NCBI RefSeq assembly: GCF_003319185.1
Contig: NZ_QOHJ01000001.1
Location: forward strand, 62,001-126,000
Source of the DNA: Blastococcus sp. TF02A-30
GTDB lineage: Bacteria; Actinomycetota; Actinomycetes; Mycobacteriales; Geodermatophilaceae
Reading direction: 5' to 3'
DNA length: 64,000 nt
In this document: positions 43,627 to 51,254 of the stretch, one piece after another
Position numbering within the stretch: the first letter of the stretch is position 1
Layout: each line of letters begins with the position of its first letter
Notes under the pieces: model-generated
The model's input: only the letters and a program-made list of their open reading frames with translations
Database searches by the model: none
Told to the model about the DNA's origin: nothing
Made by a program: the position numbers and the translations under genes

Positions 43627-44503
43627 GCGGGGAGGTCTCCGGGTTCTGCGACGGTCCCGGAGCGGCGCCGGTCCGGGGAGGGGAGGCCGGGCGGGCCGGC
43701 CAGAGGAAGGCGGCGAGCACCGGCACGAGGTAGGCGACGTACGCGACGGTCTCGAGCACCGTCGGGGCCGCGGTGATGTTGAACATCCCGGCGAGGGCCG
43801 CGCCGTACCAGCTGTTCGGGTCGAGCACCCCGGAGATGTCGAAGGCCTGCACGTCCAGCCCGGGCAGGACCCCGGCCTCCTGGAAGTCGTGCACGCCGTA
43901 CTTGAGGATGCCGGCCGCGACGAAGACCAGCAGCACACCGCTGACGGTGAAGAAGCGCTGCAGGTTCACCCGGATCGCACCGGCGTAGAGCCCGGCGCCG
44001 ATGACGACCGAGGTGAGCACGCCGAGGGAGATCGCCACCAGCGGGGCGGCCGTGGACGTGGCGCCCTGGGCGGCCGCGTAGAAGAGCAGCGCGGTCTCCA
44101 GGCCCTCGCGGATCACCGAGACGAAGGCGATGCCGGCGACGGCGAGCGTGCCCACTCCGACGGCCGCCTCCAGCTTCCCGGTGAGCTCACCCTTCAGCCG
44201 CCGCGACGTCCGCCGCATCCAGAAGATCATCCAGGTGACCAGGACGACCGCGATCACCGACGCGATCGCCTCGAACAGCTCGCGGTCCCGGTAGCCGGCC
44301 AGCAGCGAGGTCTCGGTGTAGGTGAGCAGACCGCCGAAGAGGACCGAGAGGAGCACGGCCGCGGCGACGCCGCCCCACAGCGGGAGCAGCTGCCGGCGCC
44401 GGCCCGACTTCACGAGGTAGGCGACGAGGATGCTCACCACGAGCGTGGCCTCGAGGCCCTCGCGGAGGCCGATCAGGTAGCTGGCGAGGAACGCCTGATC
44501 CAT
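43613..44503 (-). CDS. efeU: EfeU ferrous iron permease (FTR1 family)
   Basis: A 296-residue membrane permease with about seven helices, related to yeast Ftr1. The two REGLE iron-binding motifs are present: LREGLEATLVV near residue 14 and IREGLETALLF near 126. It moves iron across the membrane after oxidation by EfeB/EfeO. ATG 44503 begins at the canonical position (MDQAFLASYLIGLREGLE). It is the first gene of the efeUOB operon, with a DtxR-type box centred 54 bp upstream, and overlaps efeO by 14 bases. The low-pH or ferrous preference of the system comes from other bacteria. Confidence 0.94.
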   Translation of the reverse strand: MDQAFLASYLIGLREGLEATLVVSILVAYLVKSGRRRQLLPLWGGVAAAVLLSVLFGGLLTYTETSLLAGYRDRELFEAIASVIAVVLVTWMIFWMRRTSRRLKGELTGKLEAAVGVGTLAVAGIAFVSVIREGLETALLFYAAAQGATSTAAPLVAISLGVLTSVVIGAGLYAGAIRVNLQRFFTVSGVLLVFVAAGILKYGVHDFQEAGVLPGLDVQAFDISGVLDPNSWYGAALAGMFNITAAPTVLETVAYVAYLVPVLAAFLWPARPASPPRTGAAPGPSQNPETSPHVPA

Positions 44504-44547
44504 GGGGAACCGATCTGGACGAGCAGGGCAGCCCCCGCCGGACGGAC

Positions 44548-44566
44548 GAAGGGCAGGCTCACCTTA
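44548..44566. promoter_or_regulatory. DtxR/IdeR-type iron box upstream of efeUOB
   Basis: GAAGGGCAGGCTCACCTTA agrees with the IdeR consensus TTAGGTTAGGCTAACCTAA at 13 of 19 positions, keeping AGG, AGGCT, ACCT and the final A. It lies 45-63 bp upstream of the efeU ATG, where it would block the promoter when iron is plentiful. Similar to the box at 12008. Confidence 0.6.
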
Positions 44567-44700
44567 CTTGCGGTGGTGCCGCTTGCACACCCGCCCGCCC
44601 TCCCCGCCTCGGGGCACCTGCCCGATGCCTCCGTGGCAGGGTGAGCTGCCGGAGCCCACCGGTTCCGGCGACGACGCTGACAGGGAGGCGGGGACGACCG

Positions 44701-45477
44701 ATGCCCGAGACCGTGACCAGGGAGGACTCCGGCGGGGTCGCCACGATCACCCTGCTGCGCCCGGGGCTCTCGCACGCCTCGCGCCGGGAGCTGCTCGACG
44801 TCGTCCGCGCGGTCGCCGCCGACGGGTCGGTGCGCGCGGTGCTGCTCACCGGCACCGGACGCGCCTTCTGCGTCGGCCAGGACCTCGCCGAGCACGTCGG
44901 GGAGCTGCAGTCGGGCGCGGAGTCGCCGCTGTCGGTGGTCGAGGAGGAGTACAACCCGCTCCTGCTGGCCCTGGCCGCGCTGCGGGTGCCGGTGGTCGTC
45001 GGGATCAACGGGGCGTGCGCCGGAGCCGGCCTGGGCATCGCGCTCGCCGGTGACCTGCGGGTGGCCGCGGCGGGCGCCAAGTTCACCACCGCGTTCGCCG
45101 GGGTCGGCCTGTCCAGCGACTCGGCGCTCGCCTCACGGCTGGTGCACTGCGTGGGCGGGTCGCGCGCGGCCCAGCTGCTGCTGCTGCCCGACCCCTTCCC
45201 CGCCGAGACCGCCGAGCAGTGGGGCCTGGTGCACCGGGTCGTCGCCCCCGAGCAGGTGCTCCCCGAGGCGCAGGCGCTCGCGGCGCGCCTGGCAGCCGGG
45301 CCGACCGTCGCCTACGGCGCGATCAAGACCGTGCTGGCCACCGCGGCCACCGACTCGCTCGAGCAGACCCTCGCGCTGGAGGCGCGGCTGCAGAAGGAGG
45401 CCGGGCAGACCGCCGACCACCGCGAGGCGGTCGAGGCCTTCCTGGCCAAGCGCGCTCCGGAGTTCACCGGCCGCTGA
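44701..45477 (+). CDS. Enoyl-CoA hydratase/isomerase family protein
   Basis: A 258-residue crotonase-fold enzyme. Landmarks: AVLLTGTGRAFCVGQDLAEHV (oxyanion hole Gly region, about 45-65, with G-x-D), PVVVGINGACAGAGLGIALAGDLRVAA (about 97-123) where the conserved acidic residue of hydratases appears as part of GLSSDSA. The PaaG subgroup, which isomerises ring-hydroxylated CoA esters, has this C-rich arrangement, and VSVVEEEYNPLLLALA fits it; the precise reaction is uncertain. ATG 44701 is preceded by GGGAGG. It is divergent from efeU (197 bp) and ends at a strong terminator hairpin. Confidence 0.85.
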   Translation: MPETVTREDSGGVATITLLRPGLSHASRRELLDVVRAVAADGSVRAVLLTGTGRAFCVGQDLAEHVGELQSGAESPLSVVEEEYNPLLLALAALRVPVVVGINGACAGAGLGIALAGDLRVAAAGAKFTTAFAGVGLSSDSALASRLVHCVGGSRAAQLLLLPDPFPAETAEQWGLVHRVVAPEQVLPEAQALAARLAAGPTVAYGAIKTVLATAATDSLEQTLALEARLQKEAGQTADHREAVEAFLAKRAPEFTGR

Positions 45478-45492
45478 CCGGCTGCCACGCGA

Positions 45493-45529
45493 CGTGAGCC
45501 CCCGGGTCCCTCGGGACCGGGGGCTCACG
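45493..45529. terminator. Strong hairpin between convergent genes
   Basis: CGTGAGCCCCCGG at the 5' side pairs with CCGGGGGCTCACG at the 3' side, with a further TCCC/GGGA pairing around a short loop and a one-base bulge. It starts 15 bp after the enoyl-CoA hydratase stop and lies 67 bp before the stop of the convergent small gene, so it may act in both directions. Confidence 0.75.
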
Positions 45530-45595
45530 CGCACCGCGGAGGAGTGCTCCCGCCGTCGGGGCGAGGACCCCCTCCCGGCGACGGGGCGTCGAGGG

Positions 45596-45817
45596 CTAGC
45601 GGGCGAGCGCCACGCAGGTGGGGCAGACGTCGCGGGCGGGGACGGGCCACGCCTGCGTGAGCGAGACGCGGGCGAGCGAGCCGCAGACGGTCAGCTCGCA
45701 GGCGCCGTCGAGCTCGCCGGCGGGCCGGTGCAGCTCCACCGCGTGCCAGAGCTCGGCGGTGGGGCCGTGGGCGCGGCTGCGCGCTGCGGCGTGCGCGGTG
45801 GTGGTCTGCAGCATCAT
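45596..45817 (-). CDS. Small cysteine-containing protein of unknown function
   Basis: A 73-residue protein starting MMLQTTTAHAAARS (two consecutive ATG codons at 45817 and 45814). It contains LWHAVELHRPAGELDGACEL, then TVCGSLARVSL, and ends DVCPTCVALAR, with four cysteines in two pairs plus histidines, suggesting a small zinc or iron-sulfur ligand site. The reading frame is well separated from its neighbours and lies opposite only intergenic sequence, and the ending CPTC motif argues for a real gene. No ribosome site is obvious. It is divergent from the metallo-hydrolase gene 79 bp away. I do not recognise the family. Confidence 0.55.
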   Translation of the reverse strand: MMLQTTTAHAAARSRAHGPTAELWHAVELHRPAGELDGACELTVCGSLARVSLTQAWPVPARDVCPTCVALAR

Positions 45818-45896
45818 GACGACGACGTCGGCAGCCCCCCGGGGCGGGGTTACGGGCCCGCGCGGTCGTCTCACCCGGAGGGGGCAGGATGCCGGC

Positions 45897-46535
45897 ATGG
45901 AGCTGATCAAGCACGGGCACGCGTGCGTCGTCCTCCGCGACGGCGACCGTCGCCTGGTCATCGACCCGGGCGCGTTCACCGACCCGAGCGCGCTGCAGGG
46001 CGCCTCGGCGGTGCTCGTGACGCACGAGCACTTCGACCACTTCGTCCCGGAGACGCTGCGCGCGGCGCTCGAGGCCGACCCGGCGCTGGAGGTGTGGACC
46101 AACCGCGCGGTGGCCGTGCAGCTGGAGGGCCTGGGCCCACGGGTGCACGTCGTCGGGCACGGCGACGTGGTCACGGCGGCGGGGTTCGAGGTGCACGTGC
46201 ACGGCGAGCTGCACGCGGTCATCCACCCGGATCTCCCGCGGATCACCAACGTGGGTTTCCTGGTCGACGGCGCGGTGTTCCACCCCGGGGACGCGCTCAC
46301 CGTCCCGGACGAGCCGGTGGCGACGCTGCTGCTCCCGGTGCACGCCCCCTGGTCGAAGCTGTCGGAGGTGATCGACTACGTGCGCGCCGTGGACGCCGAC
46401 CAGGCGTACGCGGTCCACGACGGGCTGCTCAACGACACCGGTCTCGGCGCCATCGGCGGGCTGCTGGGCGAGCGGGGTCCGGGCATCCCGACGCCGTACA
46501 GCCGGCTGGCCCCGGGGGACGCGGTCGAGCTCTGA
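45897..46535 (+). CDS. MBL-fold metallo-hydrolase (UlaG-like)
   Basis: A 212-residue metallo-beta-lactamase-fold hydrolase of the UlaG/YtkL type. The metal motif HxHxDH appears as THEHFDHF (about residues 42-49), with the later His residues in GELHAVIHPD and PVHAPWS, and VHDGL near the C terminus. VFHPGDALT is the conserved G-D strand. It likely hydrolyses a lactone or phosphoester; UlaG itself acts on L-ascorbate 6-phosphate but many relatives do not. ATG 45897 follows a GGAGGGG at 45877-45883. It is monocistronic and convergent on the GlsB gene. Confidence 0.85.
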   Translation: MELIKHGHACVVLRDGDRRLVIDPGAFTDPSALQGASAVLVTHEHFDHFVPETLRAALEADPALEVWTNRAVAVQLEGLGPRVHVVGHGDVVTAAGFEVHVHGELHAVIHPDLPRITNVGFLVDGAVFHPGDALTVPDEPVATLLLPVHAPWSKLSEVIDYVRAVDADQAYAVHDGLLNDTGLGAIGGLLGERGPGIPTPYSRLAPGDAVEL

Positions 46536-46560
46536 GCCCGTCCGCGTCCCCCGGGAACGG

Positions 46561-46836
46561 TCAGCGGACGGCGCGGTTGGAGCGGCCCGACAGGCCCTCC
46601 GCGACGCCGACCAGGAGCACCGCGGCGACGACGGCGATGATGAAGCCGACGACGTTGAGCTCGAAGATGCTGGTCTCGTCGTTGAACAGGCTGCCGATGA
46701 AGCCACCGATGAAGGCACCGACCACGCCGAGCAGCAGGGTGGCGAGGATGCTCATCCGCTGCTTGCCGGGCTTGATCAGCCGGGCGAGGGCACCGATGAT
46801 CAGGCCGACGACGATCAGACCGAGGATCTGGAACAC
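46561..46836 (-). CDS. GlsB/YeaQ/YmgE family stress-response membrane protein
   Basis: A 91-residue protein with three hydrophobic segments: FQILGLIVVGLIIGALAR, LATLLLGVVGAFIGGFIG and VVGFIIAVVAAVLLVGVAE. The arrangement with the conserved KPGKQRMS (residues about 23-30) and a glycine-rich second helix matches the transglycosylase-associated (GlsB/YeaQ) family. These small inner-membrane proteins are induced by stress in several bacteria; their molecular activity is unknown. The GTG at 46836 is preceded by AAGGAGA, a good ribosome site. It is a single gene. Confidence 0.9.
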   Translation of the reverse strand: MFQILGLIVVGLIIGALARLIKPGKQRMSILATLLLGVVGAFIGGFIGSLFNDETSIFELNVVGFIIAVVAAVLLVGVAEGLSGRSNRAVR

Positions 46837-46965
46837 GCTGTTCTCCTTCGTTCGTCCGGGCAGCGGCCCCCGTCCCGGCGCCTAGCCGGGTGCCACTGCC
46901 GGTGCACGATGGTGATCTCTACCCAGGCGCGCGGTTCCGATGCCCGATTCCCCCGATCGGGGCGG

Positions 46966-47418
46966 TCAGCCGGCCGGCCGCGCCAGGTGGGCGGGCACCT
47001 TGGCCAGCTCGGAGTCGACCGTCCGCTGCACCAGCTGGCGGGCCGCGCGGCCCTGGATCCGCCGGGCGATCCGGCTCCCGCCGCGGGGCTCGTGGGTGAT
47101 GGTCATCGTGACCCGGGTACCCCCGCCCTCGACGTCGGCCAGCTCGATGCGGGTGGTCCAGGTCTCCGGGGTGAGGTCCAGGCGCGTGGTGACCGCGCGG
47201 TTCGGCGCCCACTCGGTGATCTCGCCCCGCGGGGCACCCGCGGCCGGGTCGCCCTCGAGGCGGCCGGGCACGGCGACGAACGTCGTCCCCCGGCCGGACC
47301 CCGACACGACGTAGGAGACGTCGCAGACGGCGCAGTACGGCTGGAGCACGGCCAGCGCCCGCCACACCTGAGACCGCGGCTCGGGGACCTCGCAGCTCCC
47401 GGTGGCCGAGGCGGTCAC
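46966..47418 (-). CDS. SRPBCC-fold (polyketide cyclase/START-like) protein
   Basis: A 150-residue protein with the helix-grip arrangement of the SRPBCC superfamily: an N-terminal strand and helix (GSCEVPEPRSQVWRALAVL), a long curved sheet (GRLEGDPAAG, EITEWAPNRAV, TRIELADVEGGGTRVTMTI), and a C-terminal helix (RAARQLVQRTVDSELAKV). This fold binds hydrophobic ligands such as lipids, aromatic compounds or polyketides. GTG 47418 overlaps the GntR stop by four bases (GTGA), so the two are translated together. It may bind the effector of that regulator, or be controlled by it; no catalytic residues are recognisable. Confidence 0.8.
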   Translation of the reverse strand: MTASATGSCEVPEPRSQVWRALAVLQPYCAVCDVSYVVSGSGRGTTFVAVPGRLEGDPAAGAPRGEITEWAPNRAVTTRLDLTPETWTTRIELADVEGGGTRVTMTITHEPRGGSRIARRIQGRAARQLVQRTVDSELAKVPAHLARPAG

Positions 47419-48155
47419 CGGTTGCCCACCGAGACCTCGAACTCCACCTGGCTGACGTCCGGTCGCAGCCGGGAGTAGCTGTGCACCAGCGGCGCGCCCT
47501 CGCTGTCGCGGACGGTGGTGCGCACCACCAGCAGCGGCGAGCCCGCGACGATCTGCAGCCGATCGGCCTCCTCGGGCGCGGCGGTGCCGACGTCGACGAC
47601 GATCCGCGCGTGCGCCAGGTCGGCGCCGTACTCGCGGCGCAGGAAGTCGTAGAGCGAGCCGGAGGTGAAGTCCTGCTCGGCCGCGCGCGGGTACCGGGCG
47701 GCCGGCAGGTAGCTGTGCGCGACGTGGTTGGGCGCCCCGTCCACGCTGCGCAGCCGGATCAGCTCGACGACGTCGTCGGCCGGCGTGAGCGCCAGCTCCG
47801 GAGCGATCTGCGGCGGCACCGGGGCGATCCGCTGGGTGAGCACCGTGGTGCCCACCTGCGCCCCCTGCTCGGTCATCACCGAGCTCCAGCCCGCGATGCG
47901 GTGCACGAAGCTCTCGCGGTACTCGTGCCGGATCGCCGGTCGCGTCACGTAGGTGCCGCGGCCCTGCTCGCGCACGAGGTGCCCGTCGGCCACGAGGCCG
48001 TCGACGGCACGGCGCAGGGTGATCCGGCTGACGCCGTACTCGGCGCACAGCACCGGCTCGGGCGGCAGCAGCGTGTGCTCGGGCAGGGCGGCGACCCGGC
48101 GTCGGAGGTGCTCGCGGACCGAGAGGTACTTCGGTCCGGTCACGGGGCTGGCCAC
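47415..48155 (-). CDS. GntR-family (HutC/UTRA) transcriptional regulator
   Basis: A 246-residue regulator with an N-terminal winged helix (LLPPEPVLCAEYGVSRITLRRAVDGLV, then GHLVREQGRGTYVTRP) and a C-terminal UTRA ligand domain (LRSVDGAPNHVAHSYLPAARYP and VAGSPLLVVRTTVRDSEGAP). The HutC-type UTRA domain binds a small sugar or carboxylate. GTG 48155 is preceded by an intergenic region with two clear palindromes, so it probably represses itself and the divergent phosphofructokinase gene. It is coupled with the SRPBCC gene downstream. Effector unknown; given pfkA, a sugar phosphate is a reasonable guess. Confidence 0.9.
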   Translation of the reverse strand: MASPVTGPKYLSVREHLRRRVAALPEHTLLPPEPVLCAEYGVSRITLRRAVDGLVADGHLVREQGRGTYVTRPAIRHEYRESFVHRIAGWSSVMTEQGAQVGTTVLTQRIAPVPPQIAPELALTPADDVVELIRLRSVDGAPNHVAHSYLPAARYPRAAEQDFTSGSLYDFLRREYGADLAHARIVVDVGTAAPEEADRLQIVAGSPLLVVRTTVRDSEGAPLVHSYSRLRPDVSQVEFEVSVGNR

Positions 48156-48172
48156 GCGACAAACGTACTACC

Positions 48173-48190
48173 CGACCAGACGTCTGGTCG
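48173..48190. promoter_or_regulatory. 18-bp perfect palindrome (GntR-type operator candidate)
   Basis: CGACCAGACGTCTGGTCG reads the same on both strands. It lies 18 bp upstream of the GntR start and 109 bp upstream of pfkA. Its AC...CTGGTC arms resemble operators of HutC-subfamily GntR proteins. Strong as a symmetrical site; the cognate regulator is inferred from position. Confidence 0.7.
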
Positions 48191-48237
48191 TCATGTCGTA
48201 TGAGACGTCCGTGACGCCACGCGCGGGAGGTCCGGCA

Positions 48238-48269
48238 GACCATACGTCAGGACGTCATGACGTATGGTC
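48238..48269. promoter_or_regulatory. 32-bp inverted repeat with nested ACGTCA half-sites upstream of pfkA
   Basis: 12-bp arms GACCATACGTCA and TGACGTATGGTC flank an 8-bp spacer GGACGTCA. Inside it a perfect 12-bp palindrome ACGTCATGACGT lies at 48252-48263. The arms and centre share the ACGTCA half-site three times. It starts 83 bp after the GntR start and ends 30 bp before the pfkA GTG, overlapping the expected pfkA promoter. Confidence 0.7.
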
Positions 48270-48298
48270 GGGTCTCCCGATCCGAGAGGGGAACCCCG

Positions 48299-49324
48299 GT
48301 GCGCATCGGAGTCCTCACCGGCGGGGGCGACTGCCCCGGCCTCAACGCCGTCATCCGGTCCGTCGTGCGGACCGCGTCCAGCCACTACGGCAGCGAGGTG
48401 GTCGGCTTCCGCGACGGCTGGCGGGGCCTGCTGGAGGACCGGACGACACCGCTGGACATCGCCGCGGTGGACGGTCTGCTCACCCGTGGCGGCACCACCC
48501 TCGGCTCGGCCCGCGTCGCCCCGGAGCTGCTGCACACCGGGCTGGACCGGATGAAGGACGTGCTGGCCGCCCACCGGGTCGACGCGCTCATCCCGATCGG
48601 CGGCGAGGGGACGCTCACCGCGGCCCACCTGCTGTCCGAGGCGGGCGTGCCGGTCGTGGGCATCCCCAAGACGATCGACAACGACATCGACGGCACCGAC
48701 CTGACCTTCGGCTTCGACACCGCGGTCAGCATCGCCACTGAGATGATCGACCGGCTGCACACCACCGCCGAGTCCCACCAGCGCGTGCTGCTGGTCGAGG
48801 TCATGGGCCGGCACGCCGGCTGGATCGCGCTGCACGCGGGCCTCGCGTCGGGGGCGCACGTCACCCTCGTGCCCGAGGAGCCCTTCGACGTGGACGAGGT
48901 CTGCCGGCTGGTGAGCCAGCGCTTCGCCCGCGGCGACTCCCACGTCATCGGCGTCGTCGCCGAGGGTGCGGTCCCGAAGGCCGGCATGGAGCTGCGCGAC
49001 GGCGGCGTCGACGAGTACGGGCACCGGCGGTTCACCGGCGTCGCCCAGCAGCTCGGCGCGGAGCTCGAGCGGCGCACCGGCAAGGAGGTGCGCACGACCG
49101 TGCTCGGCCACGTGCAGCGCGGCGGCACGCCCACCTCCTTCGACCGGGTGCTCGCCACCCGCTTCGGCCTGCACGCCACGATCGCCGCCCACGAGAGCGA
49201 GTTCGGGCAGATGGTGGCGCTGCGCGGCACCGACATCGAGCTCGTGCCGCTGAAGACCGCCGTCGCGCGGCTCAAGACGGTCACCCCGGAGCGGCTCGCC
49301 GAGACCCACGCCTTCACCGGCTGA
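48299..49324 (+). CDS. pfkA: 6-phosphofructokinase (ATP-dependent type)
   Basis: A 341-residue glycolytic kinase that phosphorylates fructose 6-phosphate at position 1. It begins RIGVLTGGGDCPGLNAVIRS; PIGGEGTLTAAH has the Gly at the ATP-deciding position (PPi-dependent enzymes have Asp), and GIPKTIDNDIDGTDLTFGFD carries the catalytic Asp region. LVEVMGRHAGW and HVQRGGTPTSFDR are other landmarks. GTG 48299 is preceded by GAGAGGGGAACCCC (GAGAGGGG seven bases upstream); an ATG at 48257, inside the operator, is rejected. It is divergent from a GntR gene across palindromic sites, so probably regulated by it. Confidence 0.92.
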   Translation: MRIGVLTGGGDCPGLNAVIRSVVRTASSHYGSEVVGFRDGWRGLLEDRTTPLDIAAVDGLLTRGGTTLGSARVAPELLHTGLDRMKDVLAAHRVDALIPIGGEGTLTAAHLLSEAGVPVVGIPKTIDNDIDGTDLTFGFDTAVSIATEMIDRLHTTAESHQRVLLVEVMGRHAGWIALHAGLASGAHVTLVPEEPFDVDEVCRLVSQRFARGDSHVIGVVAEGAVPKAGMELRDGGVDEYGHRRFTGVAQQLGAELERRTGKEVRTTVLGHVQRGGTPTSFDRVLATRFGLHATIAAHESEFGQMVALRGTDIELVPLKTAVARLKTVTPERLAETHAFTG

Positions 49325-49426
49325 GCGGAACCCCGTCGTACCGGCGCCGGCCGGTCCGCCACCCGGACGGTGCCAATCCGGAGCGGCGGCTGGTCAGGGC
49401 GCCCGCGGCGGCGCACCATTCATGCC

Positions 49427-50002
49427 GTGACCGAGACGCCCGACTGGCGAACCCGCAGGTGGGAGGCCACCCACCGGCGGATCTTCCAGACCGCCCTGGC
49501 GCTGTTCCAGGAGCACGGCTTCGAGAAGGTGGCCGTCGGTCAGATCGCGGCCGGAGCCGGGGTGTCGGTACCGACGTTCTACGCGCACTACCCCAGCAAG
49601 GAACACGTGATCATGCAGCTGCCCACGAGCGAGGAAGTGGGCGCGCTGCTGGCCAGCCAGCCCGCCGACCTGCCCGTGGCCGACCGGATCCGGCTCGGCG
49701 CGCACGGCTGGTTCGCGCAGATGCCGGCGGACGAGTTCGACGAGCTGCGCATCCGGTGGAAGATCATCGCCACCACGCCGACGCTGCGCACCCGCGCCGC
49801 CGAGTTCGAGCGCGAGACCGCCGGGATGGTCATCGAGACGATGACCGGCGACGCCGAGGAGGGGTCGCGGTCGCGGGTCGTCGTCCGGGCCGGCGCCTAC
49901 CTCGCCGCCTACACCGCCGCGCTGCTGTCCTGGGCTGACAGCGACGGCGAGCGCAAGCTCGAGGAGACCCTCGACGAGGCCTTCGCCGCGCTGCGCGACT
50001 GA
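49427..50002 (+). CDS. TetR-family transcriptional regulator
   Basis: A 191-residue repressor. The N-terminal helix-turn-helix is clear: RIFQTALALFQEHGFEKVAVGQIAAGAGVSVPTFYAHYPSKEHVI (given in parts, with VSVPTFYAHYPSKE as the recognition helix). The C-terminal ligand-binding helices (about 75-190) are not family-diagnostic, and the compound sensed is unknown. GTG 49427 is used because it is just before the first helix; an ATG at 49370 without a ribosome site gives an unlikely N terminus. It converges on a metallophosphoesterase gene with a 4-bp gap and follows pfkA, but lies 102 bp after it. Confidence 0.86.
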   Translation: MTETPDWRTRRWEATHRRIFQTALALFQEHGFEKVAVGQIAAGAGVSVPTFYAHYPSKEHVIMQLPTSEEVGALLASQPADLPVADRIRLGAHGWFAQMPADEFDELRIRWKIIATTPTLRTRAAEFERETAGMVIETMTGDAEEGSRSRVVVRAGAYLAAYTAALLSWADSDGERKLEETLDEAFAALRD

Positions 50003-50006
50003 CCCC

Positions 50007-51188
50007 TCAGGCGCGCGCCGCCCGGAGCTCCACCACGGTGATCTCCGGGCGGGCGCCGATCCGCATGGGCGGGCCCCAGTACCCGGCGCCGGGGGTCACG
50101 TACAGCTGGGTGCCGCCGTGCCGCGACCAGCCCTGCACCGCCGGCTGGTCGAGCCGGATCGCGTAGTCGAAGGGCCACAGCTGGCCGCCGTGCGTGTGCC
50201 CCGACAGCTGCAGGTCCACGCCCGCCGCGGCGGCCTGCTCGACCATGACCGGCTGGTGGGCGAGGAGCACCACGGGGGTGGCGTCGTCCCGGCCGTCCAG
50301 CGCGGCGTCGAGGTCGGCGCCGTGCCCGGGCAGCCCGGAGGCGTCGGCCGTGCGGTCGTCGATGCCGGCCAGGTCGAACGACGCCGTCCCCCGCCGGATC
50401 GGGACCCGCTCGTTGCGCAGCACGTCGACGCCGAGGGTGGGCGGGTGCCGGAGCCACGCCCGGGTGTCCACGAAGTACTCGTGGTTGCCGGTCACGAAGA
50501 AGACGCCCTGCTCGCTCACCAGGTCCGCGAGCGGGGCGACGTCCTCGCGCAGCTCCCGCACGTCGCCGTCGACCAGGTCGCCGACGATCGCGACGACGTC
50601 GGGCCGCTGCGCGTTGACGATCTCGACCAGCCGCTCGAACCGCCGCCCGCGGTTGGTCGCCGACAGGTGGGCGTCGGAGAACGTGACGATCCGCAGCCCG
50701 TCGAGCGCCGGGTCCAGCCGGGCGAGGGTCACCGGCACACGGCGCACGACCGGCGCCGAGTTGGCCAGGACCGCGCCGGTGCCGGTTGTGCCCAGCGCGA
50801 CCGCGCCCGCGGTGACCGCCAGCGAGCGCGCCAGGAACACCCGGCGCCGGGGATCGAGCACGTCCTCGTCGGCGTCCCGGCGACGGCGCCTTCCGAGGAA
50901 CCAGCGCACCGGCTCGAGCACCAGCAGGGCGAGGAACGCGTAGAAGGCGATGCCGAGCCAGGAGTAGGCCACCCAGTCCAGCGGGGCCGCCGCCTCCAGC
51001 GGCAGGTTGCCGCGCAGCAGCAGCGCGAGCACCGGCAGGGCGCCGAGCACGATCACCAGCAGCGTCAGCGAACGCCGGGCGCGCCCCCGCCGGCTCGTGG
51101 TGGCGCGGACCACGCGCAGCCACAGGTAGCCGTGCAGCAACCCCATGGCCAGCGAGAGGACGGCGAGGAAGAGGAGCAGGCCTAGCAC
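50007..51188 (-). CDS. Membrane-anchored metallophosphoesterase (YaeI/YkuE type)
   Basis: A 393-residue calcineurin-like phosphoesterase. The N terminus has four hydrophobic segments (about 1-20, 43-60, 72-90, 120-142), the last following RRRVFLARS. The catalytic domain (about 155-393) shows all metal motifs: FSDAHL (D-x-H), GDLVDGD, GNHEY, LAHQP and GHTHGGQ. YkuE-like proteins of this layout are linked to cell envelope lipid or UDP-sugar hydrolysis. GTG at 51188 gives LGLLLFLAVLSLAMG as the first helix. Neighbouring genes give no further hint; the substrate is unknown. Confidence 0.88.
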   Translation of the reverse strand: MLGLLLFLAVLSLAMGLLHGYLWLRVVRATTSRRGRARRSLTLLVIVLGALPVLALLLRGNLPLEAAAPLDWVAYSWLGIAFYAFLALLVLEPVRWFLGRRRRRDADEDVLDPRRRVFLARSLAVTAGAVALGTTGTGAVLANSAPVVRRVPVTLARLDPALDGLRIVTFSDAHLSATNRGRRFERLVEIVNAQRPDVVAIVGDLVDGDVRELREDVAPLADLVSEQGVFFVTGNHEYFVDTRAWLRHPPTLGVDVLRNERVPIRRGTASFDLAGIDDRTADASGLPGHGADLDAALDGRDDATPVVLLAHQPVMVEQAAAAGVDLQLSGHTHGGQLWPFDYAIRLDQPAVQGWSRHGGTQLYVTPGAGYWGPPMRIGARPEITVVELRAARA

Positions 51189-51254
51189 CGGGGCGGACCG
51201 CCCACCGTCGTCGTCACGCCGCCCACTCTCCCAGCCCCGCCGGGACGGGGGCGG

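Noticed and set aside
44572-44700. Possible small gene between efeU and enoyl-CoA hydratase
   Set aside because: No frame with ribosome site and plausible composition; the segment looks like divergent promoters plus leader.
48257-48298. Upstream ATG as pfkA start
   Set aside because: It falls inside the ACGTCATGACGT palindrome, and the extra residues are not homologous; GTG 48299 has GAGAGGGG and begins the conserved RIGVLTGGGD.
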